In this document: positions 45,210 to 54,253 of the stretch, piece by piece
How positions within the stretch are numbered: the stretch's first letter is position 1
How the letters are laid out: each line of letters begins with the position of its first letter
Origin: Synechococcales cyanobacterium GL140_1_metabinner_5_sub
GTDB lineage: Bacteria; Cyanobacteriota; Cyanobacteriia; Cyanobacteriales; Chamaesiphonaceae
Direction: 5' to 3'
Length of the DNA stretch: 64,000 bases
NCBI GenBank assembly: GCA_025359065.1
Contig: JANYHM010000098.1
Span: forward strand, 21,421-85,420
Notes under the pieces: generated by a model
Databases searched by the model: none
What the model saw: only the letters and a program-made list of their open reading frames with translations
Told to the model about the DNA's origin: nothing
Made by a program: the position numbers and the translations under genes

Positions 45210-46451
45210 ATGGCAGATTGGCACATTGTTTCTGGTGGAGTCACCGCACCTAAAGGCTTTCGCGCAGCCGGTATCACCGCCGGACTCAAGGCTTCTGGCC
45301 TGCCAGACCTGGCTTTAATTTACTCAGAAACCGAAGCGATCGGTGCTGGAGTCTTTACCACCAGCCAGGTTAAGGCCGCCTGCGTAGAATACTGTCGCCA
45401 AAAGCTCGCCGCCAAACACAACATCCGCGCTGTCTTAATTAACTCTGGTCAGGCCAATGCAGCTACTGGTGAAGCAGGCTGGCAAGATGCGGTTGCCTGT
45501 GCCAAAGCCCTAGCTGCCCAGATGCAGATTTCTGCCGATGCCATTTTACTGGCTTCAACGGGGGTGATTGGCAAGCGAATTGTGATGGATAAGTTAATTG
45601 CGGGGCTGCCCAAGTTAGTCGAGGCAGCTAGTGATGAAGGGGGAGATTTGGCTGCCCGATCGATCATGACTACAGATTTGGTGAGTAAATCGATCGCATT
45701 GCAAACTACGATTGATGGTCGCCCGGTGCGGATCGGGGGGATGGCTAAAGGTTCTGGAATGATTCAGCCCAATATGGCCACTATGCTGGCTTTTATTACT
45801 TGCGATGCGGCGGTATCTACCAATCTCTGGCAGCAAATGCTGGTGAGGGCGGTGGATAAGTCTTTTAACCAAGTAACGGTGGACTGTGATACTAGTACTA
45901 ATGACTCCTTGATTGCCTTGGCTAATGGTCAATCTCGAACTCAGGCGATTATTGAAGCGGGGGAATCGGCAGATCAATTGGAAGCGATGTTAACTGAAGT
46001 TTGCCAATATTTGGCTAAGGCCGTGGCTCGGGATGGAGAAGGGGCAACTTGTTTGGTGGAAATCCAGGTCAGTGGCACCCATACTGATGTAGAAGCCCGC
46101 AAGATTGCTTTGACCGTGGCTGGTTCGCCATTGGTGAAATCAGCAATCTTCGGTCGAGATCCCAACTGGGGCAGATTGGTAATGGCGGCAGGTCGCGCGC
46201 AGGTGGCTTTTGATCAAAATGAATTGCAGATTCAGATGGGTGACTTTTTGTTGATGGAGCATGGTCAGCCTTTGGAGTTCGATCGAGCAGCAGCCAGTAA
46301 CTATTTAAAGGCGGCAGCGGCAGGTGAATATTTAAAAACTGACACGGTATTAATTAAAATTGGAGTGGGTCAAGGTCATGGGGTAGGCACGGCATGGGGC
46401 TGTGATTTGAGCTATGACTATGTGAAAATCAACGCTGAATATACTACTTAG
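45210..46451 (+). CDS. argJ: Bifunctional ornithine acetyltransferase / N-acetylglutamate synthase
   Basis: Arginine biosynthesis enzyme that recycles the acetyl group from N-acetylornithine to glutamate, and in bifunctional forms also uses acetyl-CoA. 413 residues. Self-cleavage occurs before the catalytic Thr191 in QPNMATMLAF, giving alpha and beta chains. Other signatures are LINSGQANAATG near the N-terminus (residues ~75-86), KGSGMI just before the cleavage site and GRDPNWGR in the C-terminal half. The start is ATG 45210. Confidence 0.96.
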   Translation: MADWHIVSGGVTAPKGFRAAGITAGLKASGLPDLALIYSETEAIGAGVFTTSQVKAACVEYCRQKLAAKHNIRAVLINSGQANAATGEAGWQDAVACAKALAAQMQISADAILLASTGVIGKRIVMDKLIAGLPKLVEAASDEGGDLAARSIMTTDLVSKSIALQTTIDGRPVRIGGMAKGSGMIQPNMATMLAFITCDAAVSTNLWQQMLVRAVDKSFNQVTVDCDTSTNDSLIALANGQSRTQAIIEAGESADQLEAMLTEVCQYLAKAVARDGEGATCLVEIQVSGTHTDVEARKIALTVAGSPLVKSAIFGRDPNWGRLVMAAGRAQVAFDQNELQIQMGDFLLMEHGQPLEFDRAAASNYLKAAAAGEYLKTDTVLIKIGVGQGHGVGTAWGCDLSYDYVKINAEYTT

Positions 46452-46573
46452 GTTTAGCTTTTTGCTGCACGCACCTGATCACGGTGAGAATGTGCCGAAA
46501 GCTCCGGATCAGTTTGCTGGCGCGGATTCGAGATTAGCGCACGATATTTTTTGTCTAGATTTTGGCAAAACAC

Positions 46574-46604
46574 TTGACAGACCCCTAAGATCCTGTGCTA
46601 TCTT
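46574..46604 (+). promoter_or_regulatory. Likely promoter of tRNA-Gln
   Basis: A perfect -35 hexamer TTGACA (46574-46579) and an extended -10 TGC-TATCTT (46596-46604) are 19 nt apart, placing the start about 10-15 nt before the mature tRNA. Confidence 0.65.
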
Positions 46605-46623
46605 AACAAAGCGGCAACGTTAA

Positions 46624-46695
46624 TGGGGTGTCGCCAAGTGGTAAGGCACCTGGTTTTGGTCCAGGCATTCCGAGGTTCGAATCCTTGCACCCCAG
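46624..46695 (+). tRNA. trnQ: tRNA-Gln (anticodon UUG)
   Basis: Cloverleaf: acceptor TGGGGTG/CACCCCA (46624-46630 with 46688-46694) plus discriminator G; D-arm GCCAAGTGGTAAGGC; anticodon arm CCTGG-TTTTGGT-CCAGG with anticodon TTG; T-arm with GGTTCGAATCC. 72 nt, and CCA is not encoded. Confidence 0.97.
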
Positions 46696-46765
46696 TCTCT
46701 AGGTTACAAGTGATAGTTGAAAGATTCAGCGCTACAATAAGCTGGGTCTTTATTTTTGCGAACCC

Positions 46766-47527
46766 ATGAACCAGTTAGTAAAGCGATCGATTCTCGCGCT
46801 CGATTTTGATGGGGTGCTGTGCGATGGCATGAAAGAGTATTTTAGTTCTTCTTGGGCAGTATATTGCCAAATTTGGTCTGGGCAAGGTGCTGCGCCTGAT
46901 GGACTGTTTGAGCAGTTTGCCATTTTAAGGCCAGCGATCGAACACGGTTGGGAAATGCCTTTGTTAGTTTGGGTCTTGATGCAGAGTCGAACGATTCAAC
47001 CAGAGGCTTGGTCAGATCTTGTGCCAGAGTTATTGGTGAGCAGTGGTTATCAGCCCGCTGAAATTGCAGCGGCGATGGATGATGTGCGCGATCGAGCAAT
47101 TAAAACGGACTTAGCGGGCTGGTTAGATTTGCAGCGCTGTTATCCGGGGACAGTCGATCGATTGAATGCTTTACCTTCTGATATTTATCCTGTAATCATT
47201 ACTACCAAAGACGGTCGCTTTACCCGGCAGTTACTCGAAAGCCAGGGGATCAACTTACCGGCTGATGCCATTTATGGCAAAGAAATGCGTCAGTCCAAAG
47301 CTGATACTTTGCGTCAGTTGCTGCCTACGGCAGATACTATCTGGTTTGTAGAAGACAGGCTGCCTACTTTGCATTCGATCGTCTCTCAGCCAGATTTAGC
47401 CGACATTGAGCTATTCTTGGCAAGCTGGGGCTATAACACTGCCGCTGAGCGAGCAGCTAATCAAGATTCTACAATTAAGCTGCTCTCGCTGGATAGCTTT
47501 AATCAGCAAGATCCTGATCAGTGGTGA
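46766..47527 (+). CDS. HAD-superfamily hydrolase
   Basis: 253 residues. Motif I LDFDGVLCDG provides nucleophile Asp13 and acid/base Asp15. Motif II-like Thr is in VIITTKDGRF and an acidic motif in WFVEDRLPT. A large helical cap lies between (~residues 20-125). The HAD family is mostly phosphatases; the substrate is unknown. The start is ATG 46766, after tRNA-Gln. It lies 84 nt before the DUF1537 kinase gene on the same strand, and the two may share a transcript. Confidence 0.85.
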   Translation: MNQLVKRSILALDFDGVLCDGMKEYFSSSWAVYCQIWSGQGAAPDGLFEQFAILRPAIEHGWEMPLLVWVLMQSRTIQPEAWSDLVPELLVSSGYQPAEIAAAMDDVRDRAIKTDLAGWLDLQRCYPGTVDRLNALPSDIYPVIITTKDGRFTRQLLESQGINLPADAIYGKEMRQSKADTLRQLLPTADTIWFVEDRLPTLHSIVSQPDLADIELFLASWGYNTAAERAANQDSTIKLLSLDSFNQQDPDQW

Positions 47528-47611
47528 CTTGTAAATGCCATCTCTGATTCCCCTCAGAAGCTATGCTATTCAAGCCCCACAGATCTAGAACTCCCCAAAA
47601 CCCTAAATATC

Positions 47612-48931
47612 ATGGTAAACAGCACCCCATTGGCAAACCGACCCAAAATCATTGTTCTTGATGACGATCCGACCGGATCTCAAACGGTGCATAGCTGCTT
47701 GCTGCTGACTCAATGGGACGTGCCGACCTTAGTGACAGCTCTGCAAGACACTGTAGATATCTTCTTTATCTTGACCAATACTCGGGCCTTAACTCCTACC
47801 GATGCTGCCGATCGAACCCGTGAAGTCTGCCGGAACCTTAAGCAAGCCTTAGCTGGAGCTGAGAATTTCTTGGTAGTTAGTCGATCGGACTCTACCCTGC
47901 GCGGTCACTACCCGATCGAAACCGACGTGATCGCCGCCGAGCTGGGCAACTTCGATGCTCATTTTTTACTCCCAGCCTTTTTTGATGGCGGTAGATTTAC
48001 CAGAGATAGCATTCATTACCTAGTAGTTAAAGGCGTGCCTACGCCGGTTCATGAAACCGAATTCGCCCGAGATTCAGTGTTTGCCTATAGCCATAGTTAT
48101 CTACCCGACTATGTAGCCGAAAAAACCAAAGGTAAAATTCCGGCTGGTGCAGTGGAGCGCTTTACGCTGGATAATGTTCGATCTGGCAGCTTAGAGAGAT
48201 TATTAACTCTCACTGGTAATCGTTGTGGCGTAGTCGATGGCGAAGTACAGAGCGACTTTGATCAATTTGCTGCTGATTTATTAACTGCCGCTCAGCAAGG
48301 TAAAAGATTCTTGCTGCGCAGCGCCGCCAGCATCCTCACTTCCCTGGCTAACTTGGGACCACAGCCAATCCAAGATATGCGTCAAATGGTCAGAAACCTC
48401 CAGCCCGGATCGGTGATTGTGGGTTCTCATGTGCAAAAAACCACGGCACAGCTACATAAACTGCTGGAGTTAGAAGCAGTGATGGGAATAGAGATTGAAG
48501 TTGATCGACTACTGACCACCGATCCTAAAATACTGGTAGCTGAAGCTGTCCAACAAGCCCAGCAAATCTTTGACAGCGGCAAAACCTCGGTTATCTATAC
48601 CAGTCGTAAAGAACTGCAATTCCCCGATGCCGCAGCTCGCCTGCAATTTGGGATCACGGTTTCTGAAACTTTAATGTTGATCGTCCAACAACTCCCAGTA
48701 AATATTGGTTTTTTGATTAGCAAAGGCGGTATTACTTCTAACGATGTGCTGAGTCATGGACTGCAACTTCCTACTGTCAGGCTATTGGGGCAAATCTTAG
48801 CGGGTTGCTCTGTAGTCCAAACTGCCGCCGATCATCCACGCTATCCACTATTGCCAGTGGTACTATTCCCCGGCAACGTAGGAGACGATGATGCCGTGGC
48901 CGAAGTTTATCGTCGGTTAGCAGGATTGTAG
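47612..48931 (+). CDS. Four-carbon acid sugar kinase family protein (DUF1537)
   Basis: 439 residues with the DUF1537/Otn-type kinase layout: an N-terminal sugar-binding domain opening with IIVLDDDPTGSQTVHS and carrying SRSDSTLRGHYP, and a C-terminal nucleotide-binding domain with GFLISKGGITSNDVL and VLFPGNVGDDDAV. Characterised relatives phosphorylate four-carbon sugar acids such as threonate or erythronate. The actual substrate in cyanobacteria is unknown. It ends 2 nt before the gamma-carbonic-anhydrase-like gene, so the two are an operon. Confidence 0.85.
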   Translation: MVNSTPLANRPKIIVLDDDPTGSQTVHSCLLLTQWDVPTLVTALQDTVDIFFILTNTRALTPTDAADRTREVCRNLKQALAGAENFLVVSRSDSTLRGHYPIETDVIAAELGNFDAHFLLPAFFDGGRFTRDSIHYLVVKGVPTPVHETEFARDSVFAYSHSYLPDYVAEKTKGKIPAGAVERFTLDNVRSGSLERLLTLTGNRCGVVDGEVQSDFDQFAADLLTAAQQGKRFLLRSAASILTSLANLGPQPIQDMRQMVRNLQPGSVIVGSHVQKTTAQLHKLLELEAVMGIEIEVDRLLTTDPKILVAEAVQQAQQIFDSGKTSVIYTSRKELQFPDAAARLQFGITVSETLMLIVQQLPVNIGFLISKGGITSNDVLSHGLQLPTVRLLGQILAGCSVVQTAADHPRYPLLPVVLFPGNVGDDDAVAEVYRRLAGL

Positions 48932-48933
48932 CT

Positions 48934-49455
48934 ATGGATGCTTTTGGGGCAAAGTTACCTTGGCCAAAAATTGATGTTAGCTCAGCGGCTTTTGTGGCGG
49001 CTAATGCTACGGTGATTGGGCAAGTGACGATCGGTAGACAGGCCAGTATTTGGTACAATGCCGTGGTCAGAGGCGATGTTTGCGCGATCGACATCGGTGA
49101 ATATAGCAACATCCAAGATGGTGCCATAATTCATGGTGATCCTGACCTGCCCACCATTTTGGAACCATACGTGACTATTGGCCATCAGGCCACTATTCAC
49201 TCAGCGCACTTAGAGATTGGCTGCTTAATTGGCATTGGGGCGATCGTCCTCAACGGAGTCCGGGTGGGAGCGGGCAGTATTATTGGTGCAGGTTGTGTGG
49301 TGACAAAAGATGTATTGCCTCGATCGATGATGGTAGGTATCCCCGCCAAGTTAGTGCGAGAAGTAACAGCAGCCGAAGCCAACGATCTAATTACCCACGC
49401 AGAAAAATACGCCCAGCTCGCCGCCATTCACGCCAAATTCCATAGCTCCTATTGA
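48934..49455 (+). CDS. Gamma-carbonic-anhydrase-like hexapeptide protein
   Basis: 173 residues of left-handed beta-helix hexapeptide repeats (GQVTIGRQASIWYNAVVRGD) ending in a C-terminal helix. The positions of the three zinc histidines of gamma-class carbonic anhydrases are represented by IIHGD and IGHQATIH. The Arg/Asp pair in VVRGD and the Gln in NIQDG are also family-like. It is close to CamH/YrdA proteins, so carbonic anhydrase activity is possible but not assured; there is no CcmM-like RbcS extension. It begins 2 nt after the DUF1537 kinase stop. Confidence 0.87.
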   Translation: MDAFGAKLPWPKIDVSSAAFVAANATVIGQVTIGRQASIWYNAVVRGDVCAIDIGEYSNIQDGAIIHGDPDLPTILEPYVTIGHQATIHSAHLEIGCLIGIGAIVLNGVRVGAGSIIGAGCVVTKDVLPRSMMVGIPAKLVREVTAAEANDLITHAEKYAQLAAIHAKFHSSY

Positions 49456-49478
49456 ATCACTATTTTGATCTGTTCTTG

Positions 49479-50843
49479 TTATGGCTTTGGTACGGGCATG
49501 TGGAATACCTGAAGAGCGATCGTGATCATAGTTAAAAATTGTAGAAAACCCAAATTGTCTAGCAGCGTCGTTACCAATGGCCCACTAATTAATGCTGGAT
49601 CTAGGTTAAAGCGTCTGAAAGTCATTGGTAACAGCGTGCCCAACATCACCGCTACAATACTATTAGAAGCCATTACTATTCCAGCTACGACTGCGACCCA
49701 ACGCACTTCAGGGGGTGTAAAAAGTAAAGCTAATATAGTCATTAAACTTCCCAAGCAGAAAGCAATCCCCAAGCTGGCTGCAAGCTCGCGTTTAAGGACT
49801 TGAAACAAATCTGCGGGGGTCACTTCTCCTACTCCTAAAGAGCGAATAGTTACAGTTAAAGCCTGAATACCTACGGTGCCACCGGTATTAGAAAACAGCG
49901 GCATAATTACCGCCAACACCGGAATTGCTGAAATAGTTTCCTGAAAAGGGACGATCGCATTTACCGCGCCCAAATACAACACCATAATTCCCATCAGCCA
50001 GGGCAGGCGACTGCGAATTTTAGCCATGGGCGAGGAGAGCGATGATTCATCACCACTACCTACCCCGGCCAATTTTTGAATATCTTCGGTGGCTTCTTCT
50101 TCGATGATATCTACAACGTCATCGATCGTGATTAGTCCCACCAAGCGATCTTCTCGATCGACGACCGGCATAGCAATCAGGTCGTAGCGCTGCATTAATC
50201 GCGCCATTTCTTCTTGGCTGGTTTCGGTGCTGACCTTAATTACTCGATCGCTAGCGATATCTTTGATAGGAGTATCGGGCAAAGTGAATAGCAGTTGACG
50301 CAAAGACACTACCTGTAACAGTTTGCGGTTATCATCGGTGACATAAGCATAGTAAATCGACTCTTTGTCTTGGTCATTTTGCTTCATTTTGGCCAGGGCA
50401 TCCCCCGCCGTCAACCCCTGCCTGAGTCGCACATACTCCGTAGTCATCAACCGACCAGCAGTGCCTTCTTCGTAGCCCAAAATAGTGGCAGTTGCCTGTC
50501 GTTCACTAGAACTCAACTGAGACAGCAAACGTTTTACCACCCCGGCTGGCAACTCATCAAACAGTGATACCCGTTCATCAGGGCGCATGTTTTCAATAAT
50601 TTGACAGACTTGACTGTCGTGTAGCCCTTCAATTAGCTCTTCTTGAATGTCTGCTGGTAAATATTCAAATACATCGATTGCCCGGTCTTTATTTAGCAAC
50701 CGAAAAGCAATCGCTCGATCGCCGGGAGCTCGATCAGTAATATATTCACCCACGTCTACTGCGGGTAACTGGTTCAGCTCATACTTAAGCTGATTAAAAT
50801 CAGTAAGTTCAGCTAGGTCTATTTTGCTCTGTGGGTTTAACAC
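49479..50843 (-). CDS. mgtE: Magnesium transporter MgtE
   Basis: 454 residues. A cytoplasmic MgtE N domain of helical repeats (AIRLLNK-type, LFDELPAGVVKRLLSQL) is followed by a CBS pair (~residues 135-255, with DRLVGLITIDDVVDIIEEEATEDI) that senses Mg2+. The C-terminal half has five membrane helices with the pore motif FSNTGGTVGIQALT. It is a Mg2+ channel gated by intracellular Mg2+. The start is ATG 50843. Confidence 0.94.
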   Translation of the reverse strand: MLNPQSKIDLAELTDFNQLKYELNQLPAVDVGEYITDRAPGDRAIAFRLLNKDRAIDVFEYLPADIQEELIEGLHDSQVCQIIENMRPDERVSLFDELPAGVVKRLLSQLSSSERQATATILGYEEGTAGRLMTTEYVRLRQGLTAGDALAKMKQNDQDKESIYYAYVTDDNRKLLQVVSLRQLLFTLPDTPIKDIASDRVIKVSTETSQEEMARLMQRYDLIAMPVVDREDRLVGLITIDDVVDIIEEEATEDIQKLAGVGSGDESSLSSPMAKIRSRLPWLMGIMVLYLGAVNAIVPFQETISAIPVLAVIMPLFSNTGGTVGIQALTVTIRSLGVGEVTPADLFQVLKRELAASLGIAFCLGSLMTILALLFTPPEVRWVAVVAGIVMASNSIVAVMLGTLLPMTFRRFNLDPALISGPLVTTLLDNLGFLQFLTMITIALQVFHMPVPKP

Positions 50844-51002
50844 TCATTCCCCCGGATCCTCTGCTTGATCCAAGAAACCGATGTTCGCAAAGGGTCAGCA
50901 GAGCTGTTTACTATGAATAGATGAGCTATAAAAAATACACGAACCGTGGTTCATGGGCTTAAATTTAATGAGCTGGGCGCATCATTCTTATGATAGTGCC
51001 CA

Positions 51003-51563
51003 TTAGACCAGATTTACAACCATTCCAGACTCAGTAAAAATCCTGTGCAGAGGCAGATCCCATGGGTCGATCGGGATTTTTGGCACCAGGGCTGAGTCAA
51101 AAGCAATACCAATCTTTAACGCATGCTGCCATTCTGAGCTAGCTAATAGCCGATCAAAATAGCCACCGCCATAACCCAATCGATATCCCTTTATATCAAA
51201 ACCCACCATCGGAATTAGCAGTGTGGCCGCATCAGGACTAATGAGATTTGCCGTAGCTAGTGGCTCAGCCAAACCATAAAAATTGTGCAACAATGGCTCC
51301 CCTGGCTGCCACAAATGCCAAGCCAATTGTCGGTGGGGCAGACAGCGAGGAAAACCCCACTGATAAGAGCTATGAAACAATTGGCTTAAATCTGGCTCCT
51401 GACGATGGGGCTGATAAGCTAATATCGTTTGACCAGGAAGCACATGAGCTAACAAGAATTTTTGTAGATGTCCACAGAGCCGATCGCTATATTCCTGATA
51501 AAGCTCTGGCGATAAGGCCATCCTCGATCGCAGTAAATTCTGACGCAGCTCAGCCTTAACCAT
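51003..51563 (-). CDS. 5-formyltetrahydrofolate cyclo-ligase
   Basis: 186 residues. It converts 5-formyl-THF to 5,10-methenyl-THF with ATP. The family signature GYGGGYFDRLLA is followed by IGIAFDSALVPKIPIDPWDLPL, and the N-terminus has the expected LRQNLLRSRMALSP. Its start codon overlaps the stop of pipX by one base (TAATG arrangement), so the two are translationally coupled. Confidence 0.93.
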   Translation of the reverse strand: MVKAELRQNLLRSRMALSPELYQEYSDRLCGHLQKFLLAHVLPGQTILAYQPHRQEPDLSQLFHSSYQWGFPRCLPHRQLAWHLWQPGEPLLHNFYGLAEPLATANLISPDAATLLIPMVGFDIKGYRLGYGGGYFDRLLASSEWQHALKIGIAFDSALVPKIPIDPWDLPLHRIFTESGMVVNLV

Positions 51564-51832
51564 TAGCTAAAAGTCTGTTTATGAACAGCCTGTACCCGAC
51601 CATATTCTGGTAAATCACCATCTCGGCGCAGGATCCGCAAACGATTATCCACCATCATCCGGGCATCGTTACGAGGAATAGATTGAAAGCTAATGCCTTC
51701 AGCTTTGGTGTTTACAATAAAAAACATCCGTTGGGCATAGAGTGTTGTGAACAGCTCTTGACTGTCTTCTAATTCGCAAATGCGGTACAGGAGGCCAAAA
51801 GTTGGGTGATTCAGGTAGCTTTCTGCGGTCAT
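51563..51832 (-). CDS. pipX: PII-interacting protein PipX
   Basis: 89-residue cyanobacterial regulator that switches between PII (GlnB) and NtcA according to 2-oxoglutarate level, and boosts NtcA-dependent transcription. A Tudor-like N-terminal domain (ESYLNHPTFGLLYRICELED) is followed by LFTTLYAQRMFFIV and two C-terminal helices (ARMMVDNRLRILRR). All positions fit PipX. The usual downstream partner pipY is absent; a folate cyclo-ligase gene overlaps it instead. Confidence 0.95.
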   Translation of the reverse strand: MTAESYLNHPTFGLLYRICELEDSQELFTTLYAQRMFFIVNTKAEGISFQSIPRNDARMMVDNRLRILRRDGDLPEYGRVQAVHKQTFS

Positions 51833-51942
51833 TTTTGTAAGATGATGTTTTTCTAGAGCAGATTGATATTATCTACTTTTTTGCGCCATTCGATACAAAC
51901 TTCGTAAAATTAGCGGGTGGAATTTTTGATGGCAATCCACAA

Positions 51943-51968
51943 AAAAAGCCAGGAGCCCCTAGCTTTTT
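51943..51968 (-). terminator. Terminator of the sugar transferase gene
   Basis: AAAAAGC plus AGG pairs with CCT plus GCTTTTT with one internal mismatch and a 4-nt loop; T-tracts appear on both strands. It lies about 120 nt after the sugar transferase stop on the minus strand and before the pipX start. Confidence 0.75.
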
Positions 51969-52088
51969 GTTCACTAAGGATCAGAAACAAAATAAACTGC
52001 TATCCTGAATGGATCTGGCACTGTAGTTAAGTCCTGATGCCAAACAGGCGTTGCATGTTATTTAGTGCCCAATCCTAACTATCAAAAT

Positions 52089-52802
52089 TTAGTAAGCACC
52101 ATTGTTCTTTGGTAATATCATCACGCCAACAGTTCTGAAAACTAACATAATATCTAGAGCCAAACTGCGTTTTGCTACATACGACACATCTAGCTTCACC
52201 CGGTCTTCATAGGAAATATCATTGCGACCAGAAACTTGCCACAGACCTGTCACTCCAGGCTTTACGGACAAAACATAGTCAATCTCTTCACCATAGCGGG
52301 GTAATTCATCCTTTACTAGTGGACGTGGGCCAACTACGCTCATTTCACCCTTTAAGACATTGACGAACTGCGGTAGCTCGTCCAAGCTAGAAACTCTTAA
52401 AAATTTGCCAATCCAAGTGATTCGAGGGTCGTCTTTGAGCTTGAAAGTTTCTTCAAATTCTTGACGCATTTGCGGTGATTTTTCTAACAAATCTCTAAGC
52501 TTTTTGTCAGCATTTGGCACCATAGTACGAAATTTTATGCAGCCAAAAGAACGGCGGTTACGACCCACTCGCTGATGGCTAAAAAGGATTGGACCGGGGG
52601 AAGAGACATACACGCAGGCAGCTAGAATCAGGTATATTGGACAACCTAAAGCTAAGACTAGTAGGGAAAAGCATATATCGAAAGCTCTCTTCATAATTCT
52701 GGAAGAGGTTAGCTGAGCAGATTTGTGAGGATAAAAGGCGTGACTTAAACGACGACGACGATTAAGTCTTTCCAATAGATAAAAGCGGTTGTTTGCAGTC
52801 AT
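52089..52802 (-). CDS. Sugar transferase (undecaprenyl-phosphate phosphoglycosyltransferase, WcaJ-type)
   Basis: 237-residue small monotopic phosphoglycosyltransferase. A hydrophobic re-entrant helix (residues ~38-62: AFDICFSLLVLALGCPIYLI) is followed by the conserved KFRTM, the catalytic Asp-Glu in SSLDELPQFVNVLKG, and MSVVGPRP. It attaches the first sugar-phosphate to the lipid carrier for exopolysaccharide or O-antigen synthesis. No other polysaccharide genes are adjacent. The start is ATG 52802. Confidence 0.92.
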   Translation of the reverse strand: MTANNRFYLLERLNRRRRLSHAFYPHKSAQLTSSRIMKRAFDICFSLLVLALGCPIYLILAACVYVSSPGPILFSHQRVGRNRRSFGCIKFRTMVPNADKKLRDLLEKSPQMRQEFEETFKLKDDPRITWIGKFLRVSSLDELPQFVNVLKGEMSVVGPRPLVKDELPRYGEEIDYVLSVKPGVTGLWQVSGRNDISYEDRVKLDVSYVAKRSLALDIMLVFRTVGVMILPKNNGAY

Positions 52803-52977
52803 GTCATCGACGAATCTAATATTACCAAGATTGAAGACAACCTTAGCATTCTGAATCTAATCAGGGAAACGCTTTTCGCCAGATCTGAGTGATTTTACGC
52901 ATAAATGCTGAGAATTGTTACGCTGTCAGCGGGCAGATAGAAGATAAAAAGCCTAAAAACCTCAGTAGATATACGGT

Positions 52978-52995
52978 ACATCTCGATCGAGATGT
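52978..52995. promoter_or_regulatory. 18-bp perfect palindrome upstream of tal
   Basis: ACATCTCGATCGAGATGT is a perfect palindrome centred on the CGATCG core, about 104 nt upstream of the transaldolase start. It may be an operator for a dimeric regulator or a chance extension of a HIP1-like core. Confidence 0.4.
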
Positions 52996-53098
52996 GATTT
53001 AGATCGTATTGATGGACGGGCAGTATTACAGTTCTAAGGTGTCCCAGTCACTTTTCCAATAGATTTAGTATAGGTTTTCCGTACAGGAGTTTTGCATC

Positions 53099-54247
53099 AT
53101 GGCTACTACTAATCCCATCTTAGAAATCGAACAAGATTTTGGACAGAGCATTTGGATGGATAACCTCAGTCGCGATCTGATGACCACTGGCTCTTTGGCT
53201 AAGTCGATCGAAGAAGGTGTCTTGGGCATTACTTCCAATCCGGCAATTTTTGAAAAGGCGATTGTCGGCAACGCCGTATACGACCAAGATATCGAAGCCG
53301 GAATTCGTGCAAACAAATCTTTAGATGAAATTTACGAATCTTTAGTCTTTACCGATATCCAACTAGCTGCTGATGTACTGAAGCCAGTCTATGAAAAAAC
53401 TCAAGGTATTGATGGTTATGTGAGTGTCGAAGTACCACCAACTATTTCTGATGACACCGAAAAGACTATCACCGAAGCATTCCGCTACTTTAAAGTGATC
53501 GATCGACCCAATGTGATGATTAAGATCCCCGGTACTCCTGCAGGTTTACCAGCCGTAGAGAAAGTGATTGCTGCGGGGATCAACGTTAATGTCACTCTAT
53601 TATTCTCAGTTCAAAGCTACGTAGATAGCGCTTGGGCATATATTCGTGGCCTAGAAGCCCGAGTTGCTAAGGGCGAAGACATCAGCAATATTTCTTCGGT
53701 AGCCAGCTTCTTTCTTAGCCGGATCGATAGCAACATTGATGCTCGCTTAGAAAAAGCCGCTGCGGCTTCCAGCGATGCAGCATTACAGGCTAAGCTGCGT
53801 GGATTGAAAGGCAAAGCGGCGATCGCCAATGCCAAAATTGCCTACCAAGAATACAAGGAAATTATTAGAGGCGATCGCTGGCAAGCCTTGGCTGCAAAAG
53901 GTGCCCGAGTGCAGCGTCTACTTTGGGCAAGTACCGGAACTAAAGATCCGGCTTACAGCGATGTGATGTATGTAGATGGCCTAATTGGGAATGACACTGT
54001 TAACACTTTGCCCCCTCAAACTATTACTGCCTGTGCCGATCACTGTGATCCCGCCAGTCGGATTGAAGCCAATTTGCCCGAAGCTCGCGCAATGATTGCT
54101 GCTTTGGCAGATGATGACGTAAACATCGATTTAAGTGGTGTAATGGATGAACTACTAGTTGACGGCATTAAAAAGTTTGTTCAGCCTTTTGGCACTCTGA
54201 TGGCCAGTCTCCAAAGTAAAATTGATGATTTAGCGGTAGAGAGGTAG
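53099..54247 (+). CDS. tal: Transaldolase
   Basis: Oxidative pentose-phosphate enzyme exchanging three-carbon units between sedoheptulose-7-P/GAP and erythrose-4-P/F6P. 382 residues; the Schiff-base Lys142 is in NVMIKIPGT, with VTLLFSVQSY and DARLEKAA downstream. The length fits the longer cyanobacterial/actinobacterial Tal class. It is the first gene of tal-zwf-opcA (6 nt to zwf), the operon used for dark or heterotrophic NADPH production. Confidence 0.96.
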   Translation: MATTNPILEIEQDFGQSIWMDNLSRDLMTTGSLAKSIEEGVLGITSNPAIFEKAIVGNAVYDQDIEAGIRANKSLDEIYESLVFTDIQLAADVLKPVYEKTQGIDGYVSVEVPPTISDDTEKTITEAFRYFKVIDRPNVMIKIPGTPAGLPAVEKVIAAGINVNVTLLFSVQSYVDSAWAYIRGLEARVAKGEDISNISSVASFFLSRIDSNIDARLEKAAAASSDAALQAKLRGLKGKAAIANAKIAYQEYKEIIRGDRWQALAAKGARVQRLLWASTGTKDPAYSDVMYVDGLIGNDTVNTLPPQTITACADHCDPASRIEANLPEARAMIAALADDDVNIDLSGVMDELLVDGIKKFVQPFGTLMASLQSKIDDLAVER

Positions 54248-54253
54248 AAAACT

